Below, piece after piece: positions 34,701-47,264 of a stretch of 64,000 bases of DNA; the stretch's first letter is position 1, and the number at the start of each line of letters is the position of its first letter. Origin of the DNA: Synchiropus splendidus (Eukaryota; Chordata; Actinopteri; Syngnathiformes; Callionymidae). Position numbers and translations under genes: made by a program. The notes beneath the pieces are model-generated. The model had not been told where the DNA came from. It did no database searches and saw only the letters and a list, made by a program, of their open reading frames with translations. Location: contig NC_071347.1 in the NCBI RefSeq assembly GCF_027744825.2, positions 18,796,001-18,860,000 on the forward strand, read 5' to 3'.

Positions 34701-36949
34701 TTAATTACTATTCATGCTCAGTTGTTGTGACTATCTGAAAACAGCGTTGACTCATGCAGAGGATATGATAAAATATGTTTTTCACGTCACCACACGAGTC
34801 AAGTCAAAGGTACTGGAATTCATTTTAGTGTTTGAAGGTTTCTGGTAAAATAGATTATAAGGCAGGAATACCAACGGCTTGTTGTCATTCCATGAGATTA
34901 AATATCGCAAGTACAATTTTAGATGTTTGTAAATTCAAAATCATACCAAGTTAAAGTTTGCAAAATGGCCCCCGCGACCGAAACACTTTGTTTACATTGA
35001 ATGGCTGACAAGGGCTACAAAGAACTACAAACACGCGGGATGAACCGCGCGAGTGAGTCCCCTCCAGTTTCCAGTTTCAATTCATCACAAATATCAATCA
35101 CAGAAGCGTTTAAAACATCTTAAATGAACTGTTGCGCTGCTATATTGTTTGTCATGCTAACAGTTAGCCCTATGAAAACCAAAGTCCACCGCTGCAAAGT
35201 CATTTTAATGTCGCACTTCTTTATTTTGAGTAGAACAAACTAGTTCCATATTTAACCTAAACTTGAACGGGAGCTTGAATACTGCTAACTTTGGTGTGTT
35301 AGCTTTGGGAGCTCACATTAGCCCCTGACGGTATGAGTGATACAAATAATTTGAATTGATGTTTCTTGCTCTTTTGTGTTCTCACAAAACAGATTGAACT
35401 GAAATTCAGAAGTAGAGTGTTAAAAAAAAAAGTCATGTCAAGCTTGATGGAAGATAAACTGGAAAGATGTTAGCTAGCGTTTAGCGTTGCAGGCAGCAAC
35501 ACGGACCAACTAACACAGGGGAAGCATCCGAAAACTAGGTGAACAAAACTGTAAATTTGCCATACAATGGAATTATCTAATGTAATAGCTAGACGGATGA
35601 AAATGTACGCAATAAGGTGAGAAAAACTATGTTCATAGAGCTGCAATGTGATCAATTATAAACCCAGTTTTAATGTATCTGAAGGCAACTCTGGATGTGG
35701 AATCTATATGTTTGACGTCAACTGACGTAAACAGACCACAGGCTGGTACAGAGAGGCCACTTCCTGTTCTACAGTGTATGATTGTCATAGGGATATTTCA
35801 GCATTATCAGTACCATTAAAAGCTACGCTCATCTTGTATTTCCTAAAGAGCCTGTGTGTCATAACCGAAAACTCAAGTACGTGAAGTAGGAACACGGTCC
35901 GAACACGGTCTGAACCCGACGCCACCTGGTCCTTCTACTTCAGAGATTTTCCTGGCCCCTCCAGATTACATCTCTCCCGGCATCCCTGACTCACGGTTGA
36001 CAAGCGAGGCTGGGAAAGAAGCCCAAATCTCCTGAAGTCACTGAACATGACAGGACACCTCATGATGACCCACATAGTTCTGACCCCGTGTGATGGCACG
36101 GCTCGATTTTCTTCTGTCTCATCGCAAACCCTCGCAATGAAATTTCTATTCAATTTCTTTTTTCAATTTTGCTTTTAACATCCAGTTGACTGACTCCAAA
36201 CCACTGGATCTGCAGCGGTTTGGCTGGAGAAGTGCTGCAGTGCAGAATGTGCCCGAGTGGACGGCGATGAGACATTCCAGTGTGGTTTTGAGTGGCTGCA
36301 TGAAAACCATCCAGCGGGTCACAGCGAGCGAAGCCCACAGCTCTGCGGCACCTGCATTCTTCCCCAGCCCCACTGTTTGATCAGAGGCCGTGACCGCTTC
36401 CCAGTCATGTTGAGACTCATGGTGCAGACGGAGAGGAAGATATAAAACAAGTGATGTGAGCATCAGGTCCATCTGGTGCAGCTTAGCGGCGCCCTGCGCT
36501 CAGGCGCGAGGCAATAATATACCGCACCAGAGGATCATTTTACTGGAAGAGTGTAGGCTGCTCTCTGCTTTAGCTGCTCTGCCCCACGTCTCTGGTGGGC
36601 GACGGCCATTGGTGAAGACTGAAATGAGTGTTAAACCTGAGCAGCAGACTGAGTAACTCATGTCTGCACTGTGTCTGATCTAACACCGACTGTGGAAGTT
36701 ACACTAAATCTTCAGTCAGAGACTCACTTCAGTCTGCAGTAGCACTTCTGAGTAGAGTTGAGTTGGACCTGTCAACGAACTCAGGTCAACTTGGACCCGC
36801 ATAGTTTGGAGGCAGTGACCACACGTGTGGGACTCACCTCACAAGCAAGAGTCACACTGACTCCTAGAGTTCGACACAGCTTCCTGTCCAAATATGGTCT
36901 TGGATTTGGGATTCAGCATGAGGCAGACTCTTTCTTTTTTCACTTCTTT

Positions 36950-37650
36950 TTTTATTTGATTTTTTCAACATAATACTACAAGAGCAATATACAAATGGAA
37001 AAAAAATGTTACATTTTTCTCCCCTAAAACAAAACAAAACATAATAAAATGAACCCCACAAAAAACAAAAAAAAAAAACCAAAAGGAGACACACAAACAA
37101 AACAAAACTTAAACAACTAACAAACAAAACTACACCAGTCCGTAGTCATAAAAATAACTCAAGATATCAGCAACTAGAATTTTAAACTATAAAAGTAAAG
37201 GAGAGTCTTTCCAGTAGGTTGAAAAATGTATTTGATGAATTTCTGAGAGAAAGTCCAATCTTTTCCAATTTTAGGAAAAACACAAAAATCTCTCACCCAA
37301 TGAATTATTCAAACAAATAATTTTACTGGTACTATTCTCCTGGCAAGTTGGGTCACCAAGTCTACAGAGTCTTTTACAGACGAGGACAGGGAAGGTGGGT
37401 TTGAGATTCCAAACAACGCAGTTAATGGTGTGGGTGGCACATCTACACCTGCAGATATGGTGTTAAATATCTTCACCCAAAAGGGACCAAAGGCTGGGAG
37501 AACATGTGTATAAGATTGGCAAGTCTTGCTTCCGTGTAATGGACTTACGTTCTGTCTTTCAATCGACTCTGTGATTTCAGGTTCAGCCAGGCGACTCATG
37601 TCATGCAGACCAACACAGTTTTTCACTCCTGAAGTGTGAGATATGGACGA
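36950..37650 (-). mobile_element. Degenerate L1-like LINE ORF2 C-terminal fragment
   Basis: On the minus strand 37309-37626 encodes a segment with FWVKIFNTIS, VPPTPLTALFGI and VDLVTQLARRIVPVKLF. After a stop the same frame continues with IIHWVRDFCVFPKIGKDWTF. This resembles the C-terminal region of L1-clade ORF2 (W..V…L.P…LLG……ARR.IL..W…W). A and T runs at the left end fit a retrotransposon tail. It has stops and is truncated. The assignment rests on weak similarity. Confidence 0.45.
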
Positions 37651-38171
37651 TCGACTGGTGGACCTTTACGCTCCTTAAACGTCCTGTCATGATACCTGGA
37701 ATATATAGTACCTTCATGTGATCATGAGTGTGACTCACAGCGCCACCTTTTTGCTGCAGGAGGGGAAACGTTTTGTTCTATTGAAACAGCTACAACATTG
37801 ATGGTTGTCAGTTGGAAGTGAGAATGTGTTGCCGTGATTGGTCAGGTAAGTCTTCAGCTCCTTAAAACTGGGATACATGGGTCAAGTCTGCCGAAAAGGT
37901 AAATGGAAATGTTGTCTCTATAAGCTCCTCTGAAAGTGTGGAAGTGGCGCCATCTGCATGGACACGTATTTTCACTTGAAAAATAAAGATTTTTCAGCGC
38001 TAAATGTGGCTGGTTGTTGCTTAGTCTGTTATCGAAAGCGATATTCTAACTGCAGACTTAAGTTTGACTTGTCGGTGAGTTAGTTTTACCAATAAAATTT
38101 CCACCGTCCTACACTGTTCCGAAAATGTGCCACGCCCATTCATACACATCATTGTTTACTGATGCAACCAT

Positions 38172-38185
38172 TCGCCCTCTAGTGG
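38172..38185 (-). promoter_or_regulatory. CTCF-like motif in the tpm1-tln2 interval
   Basis: TCGCCCTCTAGTGG matches SYGCCMYCTRSTGG at 13 of 14 positions. Confidence 0.35.
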
Positions 38186-39997
38186 GCATGGGTGCCATTG
38201 CATATTTAAATCTTTAAAAAAAGTGCTTTTCTTGTATCCTATTGCTGCAAATGGAGAAACAGAGTCTCTGAAAAAAGAGTCACTGCGTTCCGCACGGGTT
38301 TGTTTAATGTTCTTGAACACTGCTGAGAGGGAAGTTTAATGAACGTCTGCTCCTAAAATGTCAAAATATTAGACTGGAACGCACTGTTCACACAGTAAAG
38401 TGCATCGGCGTTGAAAGGAATCTGCTGGTCTTGATGCACTGTTTATTCAGCTTTGGTGCAAGATGGGGAGCCGCGGGTGAAACTGAGCTAAGCACTTTCT
38501 TAGCAGCAGGATCGCGGCCTGTCGCCCAGCTTCGTAGAGGAAAGTTTCCTTATTAAGACGGAGGGTTTGGACGTTCGAGTGTTGCATTTCAACCCAGACA
38601 ACTTAAATCCCAGCGGAGGCCGCAGATCAGCTGGAGCCGGCAGCTCGGGCCGAGACAGATGGCTCCTCTGCTCCGCCGCTCCGAGGGAAAAGAGAAATTG
38701 CACCTCAACTCCGGTGGACTGTCGGACTTTACAGAAAAAGGACTGAAGCGCTGGTGTCAAATGATAACATTTAATAGATATTGCTGCTGTTACTCGTCCA
38801 AATTTAGCGCCTGAGTTTGAAGTCTCAGCCCAGGGCCCAATATAGACCTGCTGTCATTGCTGACTGGGAAATACTGAGACGGCTGACACGATGGCTGAAG
38901 GAGCTGCAGGGAGAAGTGGAGCTCCAACACTGTCACTCAGCAGAGGGAGGGCTGAAAAATGACTCACCGCCTTCAAATACACGCCGCTCCTTTCCTCAGG
39001 ATCGGGCTGAAACCAACACATTCAGGTCATTTGTCTGATATTATCTTGAAGTTTCTCACTCTTTTTGTGAGCTGGAGGCAAAGCTGCCATTGTTGATGAC
39101 CTAAAATAGTCCTATGTTCCAGACCCATCCTCTCCTTTGGATCAGCTGGAATACAGTGAACGTTCATGGCGAGGAGCTTGAGTTTACTGGAGGAGTCGCT
39201 GACCCTCTCAGTTGGTGTAGATGATAAAGTGCTATCACAATGGAAGCAGCTTCTCCATGTAAGGAAAGGTCCCAGGCTCTGGCTCCAGCCCAGGTTCACT
39301 GGGAACAGCACGTTAATAAAACAACGTGACGTTTCAGAGCACATCCAGGACGCACCTCCTGTCGCGTTGTTATTATTATTATTATTGCTGAACTCACAGG
39401 AGGCAAGAACGAATAGATCGAGGTAAACGTGGGGCACGGGTTGCACTGTATGATTTCATTATTTATTTATAATGTATTAACTCGACCCTGGGTTCTGTCT
39501 CTTGAATTAACTAAATAAACAAAAGGATGTAAGTAAATACATGATCAATAAATAAATATTAATAATAATAACAAGGTCCTCTGGGCGGGACCCTATTTTA
39601 AGTAAAAATTTCACCCCAAAATGCCCTTAAACAAGGGGTGAGAACTCAATCATGCAACATTTGAAACAAGTCCAAGTTGTGTGCAGGACAATGTTTCTAG
39701 TTGCAGTCCTTCAGCAGGAGACTAAGCAGCGAGCAATGGCTAACAGCATCTCTGTGGTCAAAGCACATCAACTTTCCTTCACCTCAAAAACACTCGGATG
39801 GTTCCACTGGAAGCACAAACATAAATCTGCTTTCCCAACTTTGACCACATTCCCTTCCAAATGCATTTACTTTAGATTTTTGGAATTTTCCCAGACTCAT
39901 TTTTTTCTCCCTCGGATGCCTGAAAACAGCTAGTGTCAGACAGTGAAAGATGAAACGCAGTCATTTGTGCAGGTTATGATTTTAGCATGCTAGCCTT

Positions 39998-40231
39998 TGA
40001 TGCACTTTAAATTAAAATAAAATTCTAACTGATTTTGAATATGTTTAGCACTTGTGGGCCCCGTACAGCGACCTGGCGGGCTGGATTTGGCCCCCAGCCC
40101 TTGGGTTTGACATGGGTGAAAATATGTCTTTGTACTGGAAGAAATCTTTTAGACAAACCTTTAGACTTCAGAGGCAAAAAACTCTGGCTCCTTTTGAGTC
40201 ACCATTTTAGTTTTCTTGAAATGTGTAGCCA
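39998..40231. repeat. 234-bp dispersed repeat, copy 1
   Basis: It is nearly identical to 41932-42170 (TGATGCACTTTAAATTAAA start, GTACTGGAAGAAATCTTTTA, AAAAACTCTGGCTCCTTTTG, ending TTCTTGAAATGTGTAGCC). It includes a 'ctggcgggctgga.ttggcccc' patch reminiscent of hAT ends. Confidence 0.85.
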
Positions 40232-41880
40232 CACTCGTCCTTCCTTATAAAAGGTGACAACCTTTTTAGAATTAAAATAGGCAAGTCACAAACTGTCACG
40301 CCTTAATTTTATATGTTGCCTCGTAATTTCAAAGGTTGTTGGTGAATATATAAAAGCTGTGAATAAGAAAATCCTTCTTCTGTTTTTTGTTTCAAAGGTT
40401 CCTGGTGCGTTCAGAAGTTCCTTCCAACAGATGAAGTCGTCACCGCTCTGGTCAAGACTAAAAAGCGTTTGTCAATTCAAAAAGTGGAGCAACTTCTTTT
40501 TTTGAGTGTGGTTTTCTCTCTCTTGGTCCACCAAAAGAAGCCGTGGCTAAAACTGGGACAGGAAATGCTGACTGCAGATGGCCGCCACAGAACCTCCCTG
40601 CTCTGGGATGAAACTGAAGCTCCTCGTCCTCGCAGTGGCACCAGGTTGAAACTCTCTTCAGACGAAACACAGACATGATTCTGCTGCTCGGTCATGGCTG
40701 AACACAAGCGCGGCTTCGTTTTTCGAACTTGATGGTGGACCGGAGCCCGACCTTAATGGCTGCCAGGCCGGCGGGATTAGGCGCAGCACCAGCAAAAACA
40801 ATTAATGGGAGATCACTCTCAGGGTAATGGCCTGAAGTTCCAAGGGTTGTGAGGCTCTTTTGGGAAATTATTATCAGGTTTATGAAGAAACGGTTTTGCC
40901 TGGAACACTGTTTGGGGGGCGACTGGGGCATCAAACCTGCAGCAGAAACACAGTCTAATATGAGTCATACACAGTGTCTGAACTCTCCCTTAGACATGAG
41001 TCCGGAGCTTGGTCGTCGGGCAGAGGCTCAGAGGAGAACTAAAGGAGCTGAAGCTGAGGAAGATGACTGTTGGGTGTGTGCCCGGTCTGGTGTTCTTGTG
41101 AGGACAGACCCTGGAGCAGGGGCAGACCCTGGCCATGACTGCTTTACCAGGGAGCACCTCAGTCTTCACCCAGAAAACCCTGAGGAAGTTTTTGTGGAGG
41201 GAAGACTGGGGGAAATGATGCGACTTGGGGGACACAACAAGGTGGAAACACAAGTATCGGTTGGGTCGAATCAAGTCAAAGCCTCTAAGTTTCAGGTCAA
41301 GAGGTCGGGAGGCAAAAGGCAGGGGGGGATCGGCGGCAAGACAAGGGACAATCGTGGACAGGTTTCCACTCAATTCCTGGTCACATTCCGTCACCAATAT
41401 TAAAAGTTCTTCATTACAATTCCAGAGTCTCAAACTTCAAATCCATGACTCATGTCATGCGGCTCACGTCTGCACCTCTTGCCTCCTTTCGTATCGCAAA
41501 CTAAGCAGCCAGTGAATGATGGAACTCGAGGGCCACCAAGACCAGTGCCTCTGAGCGTGACCTGTGTCAGAGCAAATCCGACAGAAGTAAGAGCAGCTGT
41601 GTGCGATTTGAGTGATCGCTGCCAGCTGTGTTAGATCAGGGTGAGAAAAACAGTTCTCTGCACTCGTCCGACCCGTCAGGGGAACTGGAACGTGAGCGAA
41701 GGAGCTTTGGGTTGGAGGACAGTGATTCGTCTATCTTCGTACGACTTTTCAAAAAGGAAGTCGTACTTTTAATCACTGTAAAAATAACTGTCAAACCTAT
41801 AAGGGATCTAATAGAGACTCTTCCTTCCAGGAGCTGCTTTCTAGGACCCTCAATGGGATAGTTTACGCTACCTCTTTTGG

Positions 41881-42236
41881 TGGCTGCTAACGTCGCTGCA
41901 ACGCCCATTTATGCTCGCTTACGTACATAAATGATGCACTTTAAATTAAAGTAAAATTAAAATTCTAACTGATTTTGAATATGTTTAGCACTTGTGGGCC
42001 ACATACAGCAACCTGGCGGGCTGGACTTGGCCCCCATCCCTTGGGTTTGACACGGGTGAAAATATGTCTTTGTACTGGAAGAAATCTTTTAGACAAACCT
42101 TTAGACTTCAGAGGCAAAAAACTCTGGCTCCTTTTGAGTCACCATTTAATTTTCTTGAAATGTGTAGCCCCAGTCACCTCCCAAACAGAGTGGCTGCTAA
42201 TGTCGCTGCGACGCCCATTTATGTTCGGTTACGTAC
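41881..42236. repeat. Repeat copy 2 flanked by 46-bp direct repeats
   Basis: 41932-42170 repeats 39998-40231. It is bracketed by 41881-41926 and 42191-42236, which are direct repeats of each other (TGGCTGCTAA.GTCGCTGC.ACGCCCATTTATG…ACGTAC). Copy 1 at 40 kb lacks these brackets. Confidence 0.8.
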
Positions 42237-42323
42237 GAAATTGTACCCGTCTGTTTCAAACAAGGTCACCGTCACTGATCACACGCTTCTATGTGTTCTT
42301 TACATCGCTGTTCACCAATATGT

Positions 42324-42337
42324 CCACCAGGTGGAGC
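42324..42337 (+). promoter_or_regulatory. CTCF-like motif, plus orientation
   Basis: CCACCAGGTGGAGC matches CCASYAGRKGGCRS at 13 of 14 positions. It is the opposite orientation to the other CTCF-like sites listed. Confidence 0.35.
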
Positions 42338-42790
42338 AGCCCACAGTCAAATGTTTATGGCAACAACAAACTCCAAAACCAACATGGCGACTGTGGAAGA
42401 AGTATTGATTTCGTACCTCTCGTACAAAAGATGGAACAGAGACACCGTTGTAGGAGGCGGTGGTCGGTGAGGCTGTTAAATATATCGCCACTGGCAGACG
42501 GAGAATTTCCGCCATTGTTGTCTTCGTCGTGTCTCATTAGAGCTATGTATCGGGTAGCAACAGCAACACTGCCCCCGGAGGTTTCTGGTGGTACTAGTTT
42601 GATTTGATTTGATTCATATTAGTGCAGAAATACGGAGGAAATGTGTGCAGAGCACGGACAGATGTCTCCGTCCATAACGTTGGGCTTAAATGGGCCTTTA
42701 ACCCAGAGGGTTCTGGTCCAAACTTGCACCACAAAACGGCTTCACCATGTCTCTCGACCAGCTCCTTCTTCTCGGCTCCCAAACTGAGGC

Positions 42791-42890
42791 AGGCTTAGAA
42801 AGGCTTCCGATTTTTCTTACCTGCAGGATTCTATAAAAACAGGCTTAGAAAGGCTTCCGATTTTTCTTACCTGTAGGATACTACAAAAAC
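42791..42890. repeat. Tandem duplication, 2 x 50 bp
   Basis: 42791-42840 and 42841-42890 are adjacent copies starting AGGCTTAGAAAGGCTTCCGA, with three visible differences near the end. Confidence 0.95.
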
Positions 42891-43548
42891 AATTCTGGTT
42901 CTTGTTATACTGCAGTCCAGTTACAATGGATGTTGGAAGGAAACTTGAAAGTCGCGGTAATTCATTGCTTCAAAACTCCTACTTCCTGTTTTAGGGAAGC
43001 CATCTTGGATTGCATACTTGGTGAGGATCAACCGACTTTCCGACTTGGAAATTGTACATCGGGTGACGCCACTGTGAAGAGCACAACTGGAACACACTCT
43101 GGAAAACAAGTTTGTCACATGAAAACGAAATTTCTTGCAACATTTCGGAATACCGTAACTAACTTCAGTCACGTCCTCTGGACCGCGTGGGAGTTTGGGT
43201 GGACACTCCCAGCCTTCCCCACTTCCACTGTGAGCACGTCTGCATGAGAGCTTAACTGGCCCAGGGCGTCATGAGGAAGTGTTGCAGGGATCCACACGGC
43301 CAGCATCCTTCACAGGATACGCTGATGTTGAGCTCACATCGTGTTCCTGTCTGTACCTTATTATTCCTCAGCACAAACCCAGCCACACTTCCTGCTGCTT
43401 CCATTCAAACCAAATATGTGTGTTGGAACGGCTGTTTAATTCACACGAGGGTGAGCGAGAGCGTGCACCGCCCAACACTAAAGAGAATCGACAGGACCTT
43501 GTTTGGCCTGACTGGACCGCCAGGGGTCCCACGCCATCAAAGTCGGTG

Positions 43549-43562
43549 CTGCCACCTACTGG
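43549..43562 (-). promoter_or_regulatory. CTCF-like motif, perfect consensus
   Basis: CTGCCACCTACTGG matches SYGCCMYCTRSTGG at 14 of 14 positions. Motif match only. Confidence 0.45.
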
Positions 43563-46232
43563 CAGGAAAGCCAACGAACATAGCGCTTAAACTTTTTGTA
43601 GTTTTTTGAAATAGCTTTATTGTTTTTTGGTGAATACAAAAAATATTTTTGTGACCAGATAAATATTTTACATACAAATGCAGTCTTTTCAACAAAGCAC
43701 AACAACAATTCAGTTCAGGGAGAATATGTTTTCTTAAACACTCAAGTGGACCAAAGTGAGCAGCAGCTGTCCAAATAAATCAGATGCTTTTATTTAATCC
43801 GTTTTTTTGAGGACACTGGGATTCATTTCTGATTATATCTATAACTGACTTTTTTAAATATTGCTATGAAATGCACTTCAAAAAGCAAGTTGCATTTTAC
43901 AATGAATTTTAAACATGAAGTTAAAAATATTACTTTTACTTTCTTAAAAATAATTCATTTTGCGTCATGAAATGATTTTCTTAAAAATATAGAATAAGCA
44001 AATGGAAATAAAACTAAAAGTCAATTGGAAATCAACAATGAAATGAAACTATTTTTACTATAAGGCAACACTTAATAATTCAATAATTTATGACTGTTTT
44101 AACATTATATTTAACTACTTTTGACGATAATCTAACGGAGCATCAAAAAGCCGCTGATTTATTTCGGTGTCGGTGCGACACACCTCGGCACAAACCAACA
44201 AAGTAGACACTATTTTCCAGGATAATTCACACACTTATTCATAAAAACTAAACGGTGTGGTGGTCAGGCGTTCACTCGACGCGACTGAGAACAACAAATA
44301 TTTCCTAACTTCACTCAACACAATCTGCTCATGAGAACGCAGTCATCTGTGGTGTCAAAACCCCGGGGTCCCCCCTTGTTCGCATGAGCTCACCAGCAAA
44401 GGCATTGTGTTGTATGGCGAAGGACTGGGCGACGGTTTGGACAGAAACCGGTGGAGAACAGGAGTCTGACCCAGTCGGATCTTCAAGTGCTCGACACACA
44501 CACACACACACAAGTAAGGCACTAGTACACAATGCAGATGCAACACTGGCGTGAAGAGACGCTTCTTATATGAATCCTACATGGGAGCTATTAAAGATTA
44601 ATTTCATAAAAGCCTTCATCAGTTGGTCCTTCCAGAAACCACAACCGACAAAACAGACAGTATATTGCTATCGACAATCATCTTAAAGTAACAGTGACTA
44701 AATAAGACAAAGCTTTGATGACTGCAAGTTCAGATTGTACACGATAAGTATTTTCATTTCGCTGGACCCTCCTGTGTTAAAGCTGTGAGTCTCGGAGTGG
44801 AGAAAGCAAGAGGTCGAGTTTGGCGATGATGTTTGGCTGTTTTGGTTTCAGTAGTGCTGAAGGTGGTGGAGGAAGTTTGAGGTTGAAATCTGAAAGATGC
44901 AGAACCATCGTGGGCCTTTGATCACTTGCTTTAGAACTGAATCTGAAGTCTGTGGAGAACAGCCTCTGGAGCAGGGCTGTCCAGACCCTTCTCACAGATG
45001 ATGGAGGGGCCGGCTGCTTCAGCACAGACTCTTTGAACTGACAGCAGCTGGACTTGTTGTCCATGGAAAAGAGGTTAAATGAACTTCCAGGATGCGCAAC
45101 AATCTCTCAGATAAACATGAAATATACATTTTTTTATTAGTTTCACTTTTAACTGTCATGACCAGTGCAGTTGTGCATCGAAGCCATGTCGTGAAGTTCC
45201 GTTTCCATGGAGATGAAAATGATAAAATACGCCACCATTTAGCGTCTGATGCTGCGTTCATCTACACGATGGTGGTATCGCCGCCGCCCGAATCATAGTG
45301 TTGTTGTCAAGACCAGCTAAACTGAGCCGAAACCGAGGCCATTGAGGCTGAGACCAAGACCAAGTTCAAGTCCAGACTGAAAACAGAACAGATACACACA
45401 TATATTTCTAACAGTAAAAGAAAGGGTTGCCATTTTCTTCAAAATAAATCAGGAACCGAACACTATCATTGGAACAAACAAGTAGTTTATTCTGTATTCA
45501 GTTTGATCTCGGACTGGGCCTCGGTCTCTCTCGACTGACAACAGCACTGACGCTGTGTTGACACTAGAAACTGTTTGATACATGCACCTGCGCCACCCTC
45601 TCTGACACGGTCAGCGCCACAACTTCACAGCAGCAGATTCTCACTCTTCGTTCTGAGTCAAAACTGTTGGCAGGACAAAATAAAGGACGATACAAAAGTG
45701 TAACTCACTTGAGCGCAAACAACCTGCCCTGGTGGATAAAACAAGCGCCTCTATGTGTCACACAACTCTGCACTGAACTCTTCATGGACTACGTACAGTA
45801 AATTTGAAATATCAGATTACGCCAGACGCCATTAAATTGTGCAATTACACAGTCCTAACAGTGGAGGAACAAGAAACAAATATTTGCGAGCGGTTCACTG
45901 CTGCTTTAATGAACTATTCAACTCTTCTTCACGGCAAGAGGGAACAAATGTTACTGTTGTCTCTGATATAGTGTCATCATCTAGTCACTCAACTTTGGAG
46001 TGGACTGTTGGGATCTTGTCAAATAGAGTGGAAGTGACGTTAATCACAGTTTTAGAAATCTACAGAGTGGAATCGGATCAAGGGCCACCGATGGCCCGTG
46101 GGCCGGCCTTTGGACACCCCTCTAGGCACTTTACCTTCTACTTCTTTGTTCTCCGATCTGCCCCTTTTTACAGCGCATCTCAGAGGACAGCGCAGAGAAG
46201 AGTGATACCCACAAAGCACCAGTGTCTCGAGC

Positions 46233-46246
46233 GCGCCATCTAGTGA
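46233..46246 (-). promoter_or_regulatory. CTCF-like motif near tln2 3' end
   Basis: GCGCCATCTAGTGA matches SYGCCMYCTRSTGG at 13 of 14 positions (last base differs). Confidence 0.3.
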
Positions 46247-47264
46247 GTCAGCACGAGTATTGCAGGCAAGTTAGACTATTTCAGCTTTGAGACATGAGGT
46301 GGAGCGAAGCATCATGGGAGGTAAAAACATTTTAGAATTGCTTTAATATTTCCTGTTAGTGGCTTCTTGGTGCGGCCATGGTCTTCAAACCCTGAATGGA
46401 AACCATTGTTATTGCGAGGTAGCGCGTGTGTTATAAATGCGTGGGAGTGTGGTTCACCCCAATATTAATTCTGATCGCCTGTGTAGCCACTATTGTAGCT
46501 GAAACTACTGGGGACAAGAAAATTGCTTTAGAATTTTTCAGATTTCAACGTTAAAACTTCCAAAATTCAAACCGCACTTGTCAGCTACTGAACCCCTGCT
46601 TATTTCACACTAGCTATGGGGACAACAAATGGGACAAGCAGCATCATATTTGGTCACAGATGATCTGAATGTCAGATGAAGAAAATCGACTTCTCAAAAT
46701 AGCATCAAATCAGATCCTACGTTTTTTTTTTTTACGGATTTCTAAAAGGGAAGAATGATGCAGGTGCTGTTAGGGTGTACTACTCTACTGGTTAGTAGCC
46801 GCGCTGACATGTAAAAACATGATGCATGCAAGCCAGTGATGGAACAAACGCCTCCTTTCTGCCTGTTTTTTCTCCAAACTTTTCCCTCAATGTTGTCGCA
46901 GAATTCTTGATATTCTATAAAATGATATAATAACATTCAATGATGGAGGGTTTCAGCATCGGCAACATCTTCCTGTAACAGTCAGTAATGCTCATGATGC
47001 AGTTACACTCACAAAGCAATGATACACTTATCATACACTTGAGTCTCCGTTATAGCGACCGCCGTCTTTATATTAAAGTCTGAAAACACACAGCCACGCA
47101 CACACATTCACGAATACACAACAGAGTACAGGCACTTGTTTGTTCACCAACCAGGCCTGTTTCAAGTGCTGTACGTTCCTCACATCACACGAGAGGCGCT
47201 GTTACCGACGAGGGACGGCGTCTTCTCCGCGGGTCTCATCAGCGCTGCCAGCGATCGGCGCTTG

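Larger units (their letters stand above)
28520..47264. other. About 19 kb between tpm1 and tln2 with no supported protein gene
   Basis: The tln2 3' UTR must occupy the right end (below 47265), but no clear poly(A) signal can be chosen. Otherwise I see repeats (29.5-31.1, 31.45-31.78, 36.95-37.65, 40.0-42.2, 42.79-42.89 kb), CTCF-like motifs and non-coding sequence. Stretches 32.0-36.9 and 37.7-39.9 kb hold nothing I can name. Open frames of 100-210 codons (for example 40849-41403 and 41975-42607) lack any family motif, and the latter lies inside a repeat. Confidence 0.6.

Noticed and set aside
40849..41403. 184-codon plus-strand ORF
   Set aside because: No family pattern and composition like its surroundings; no splice or promoter context.
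41975..42607. 210-codon plus-strand ORF, the longest on that strand
   Set aside because: Half of it lies within a dispersed repeat also found at 40 kb in other frames; not a gene.
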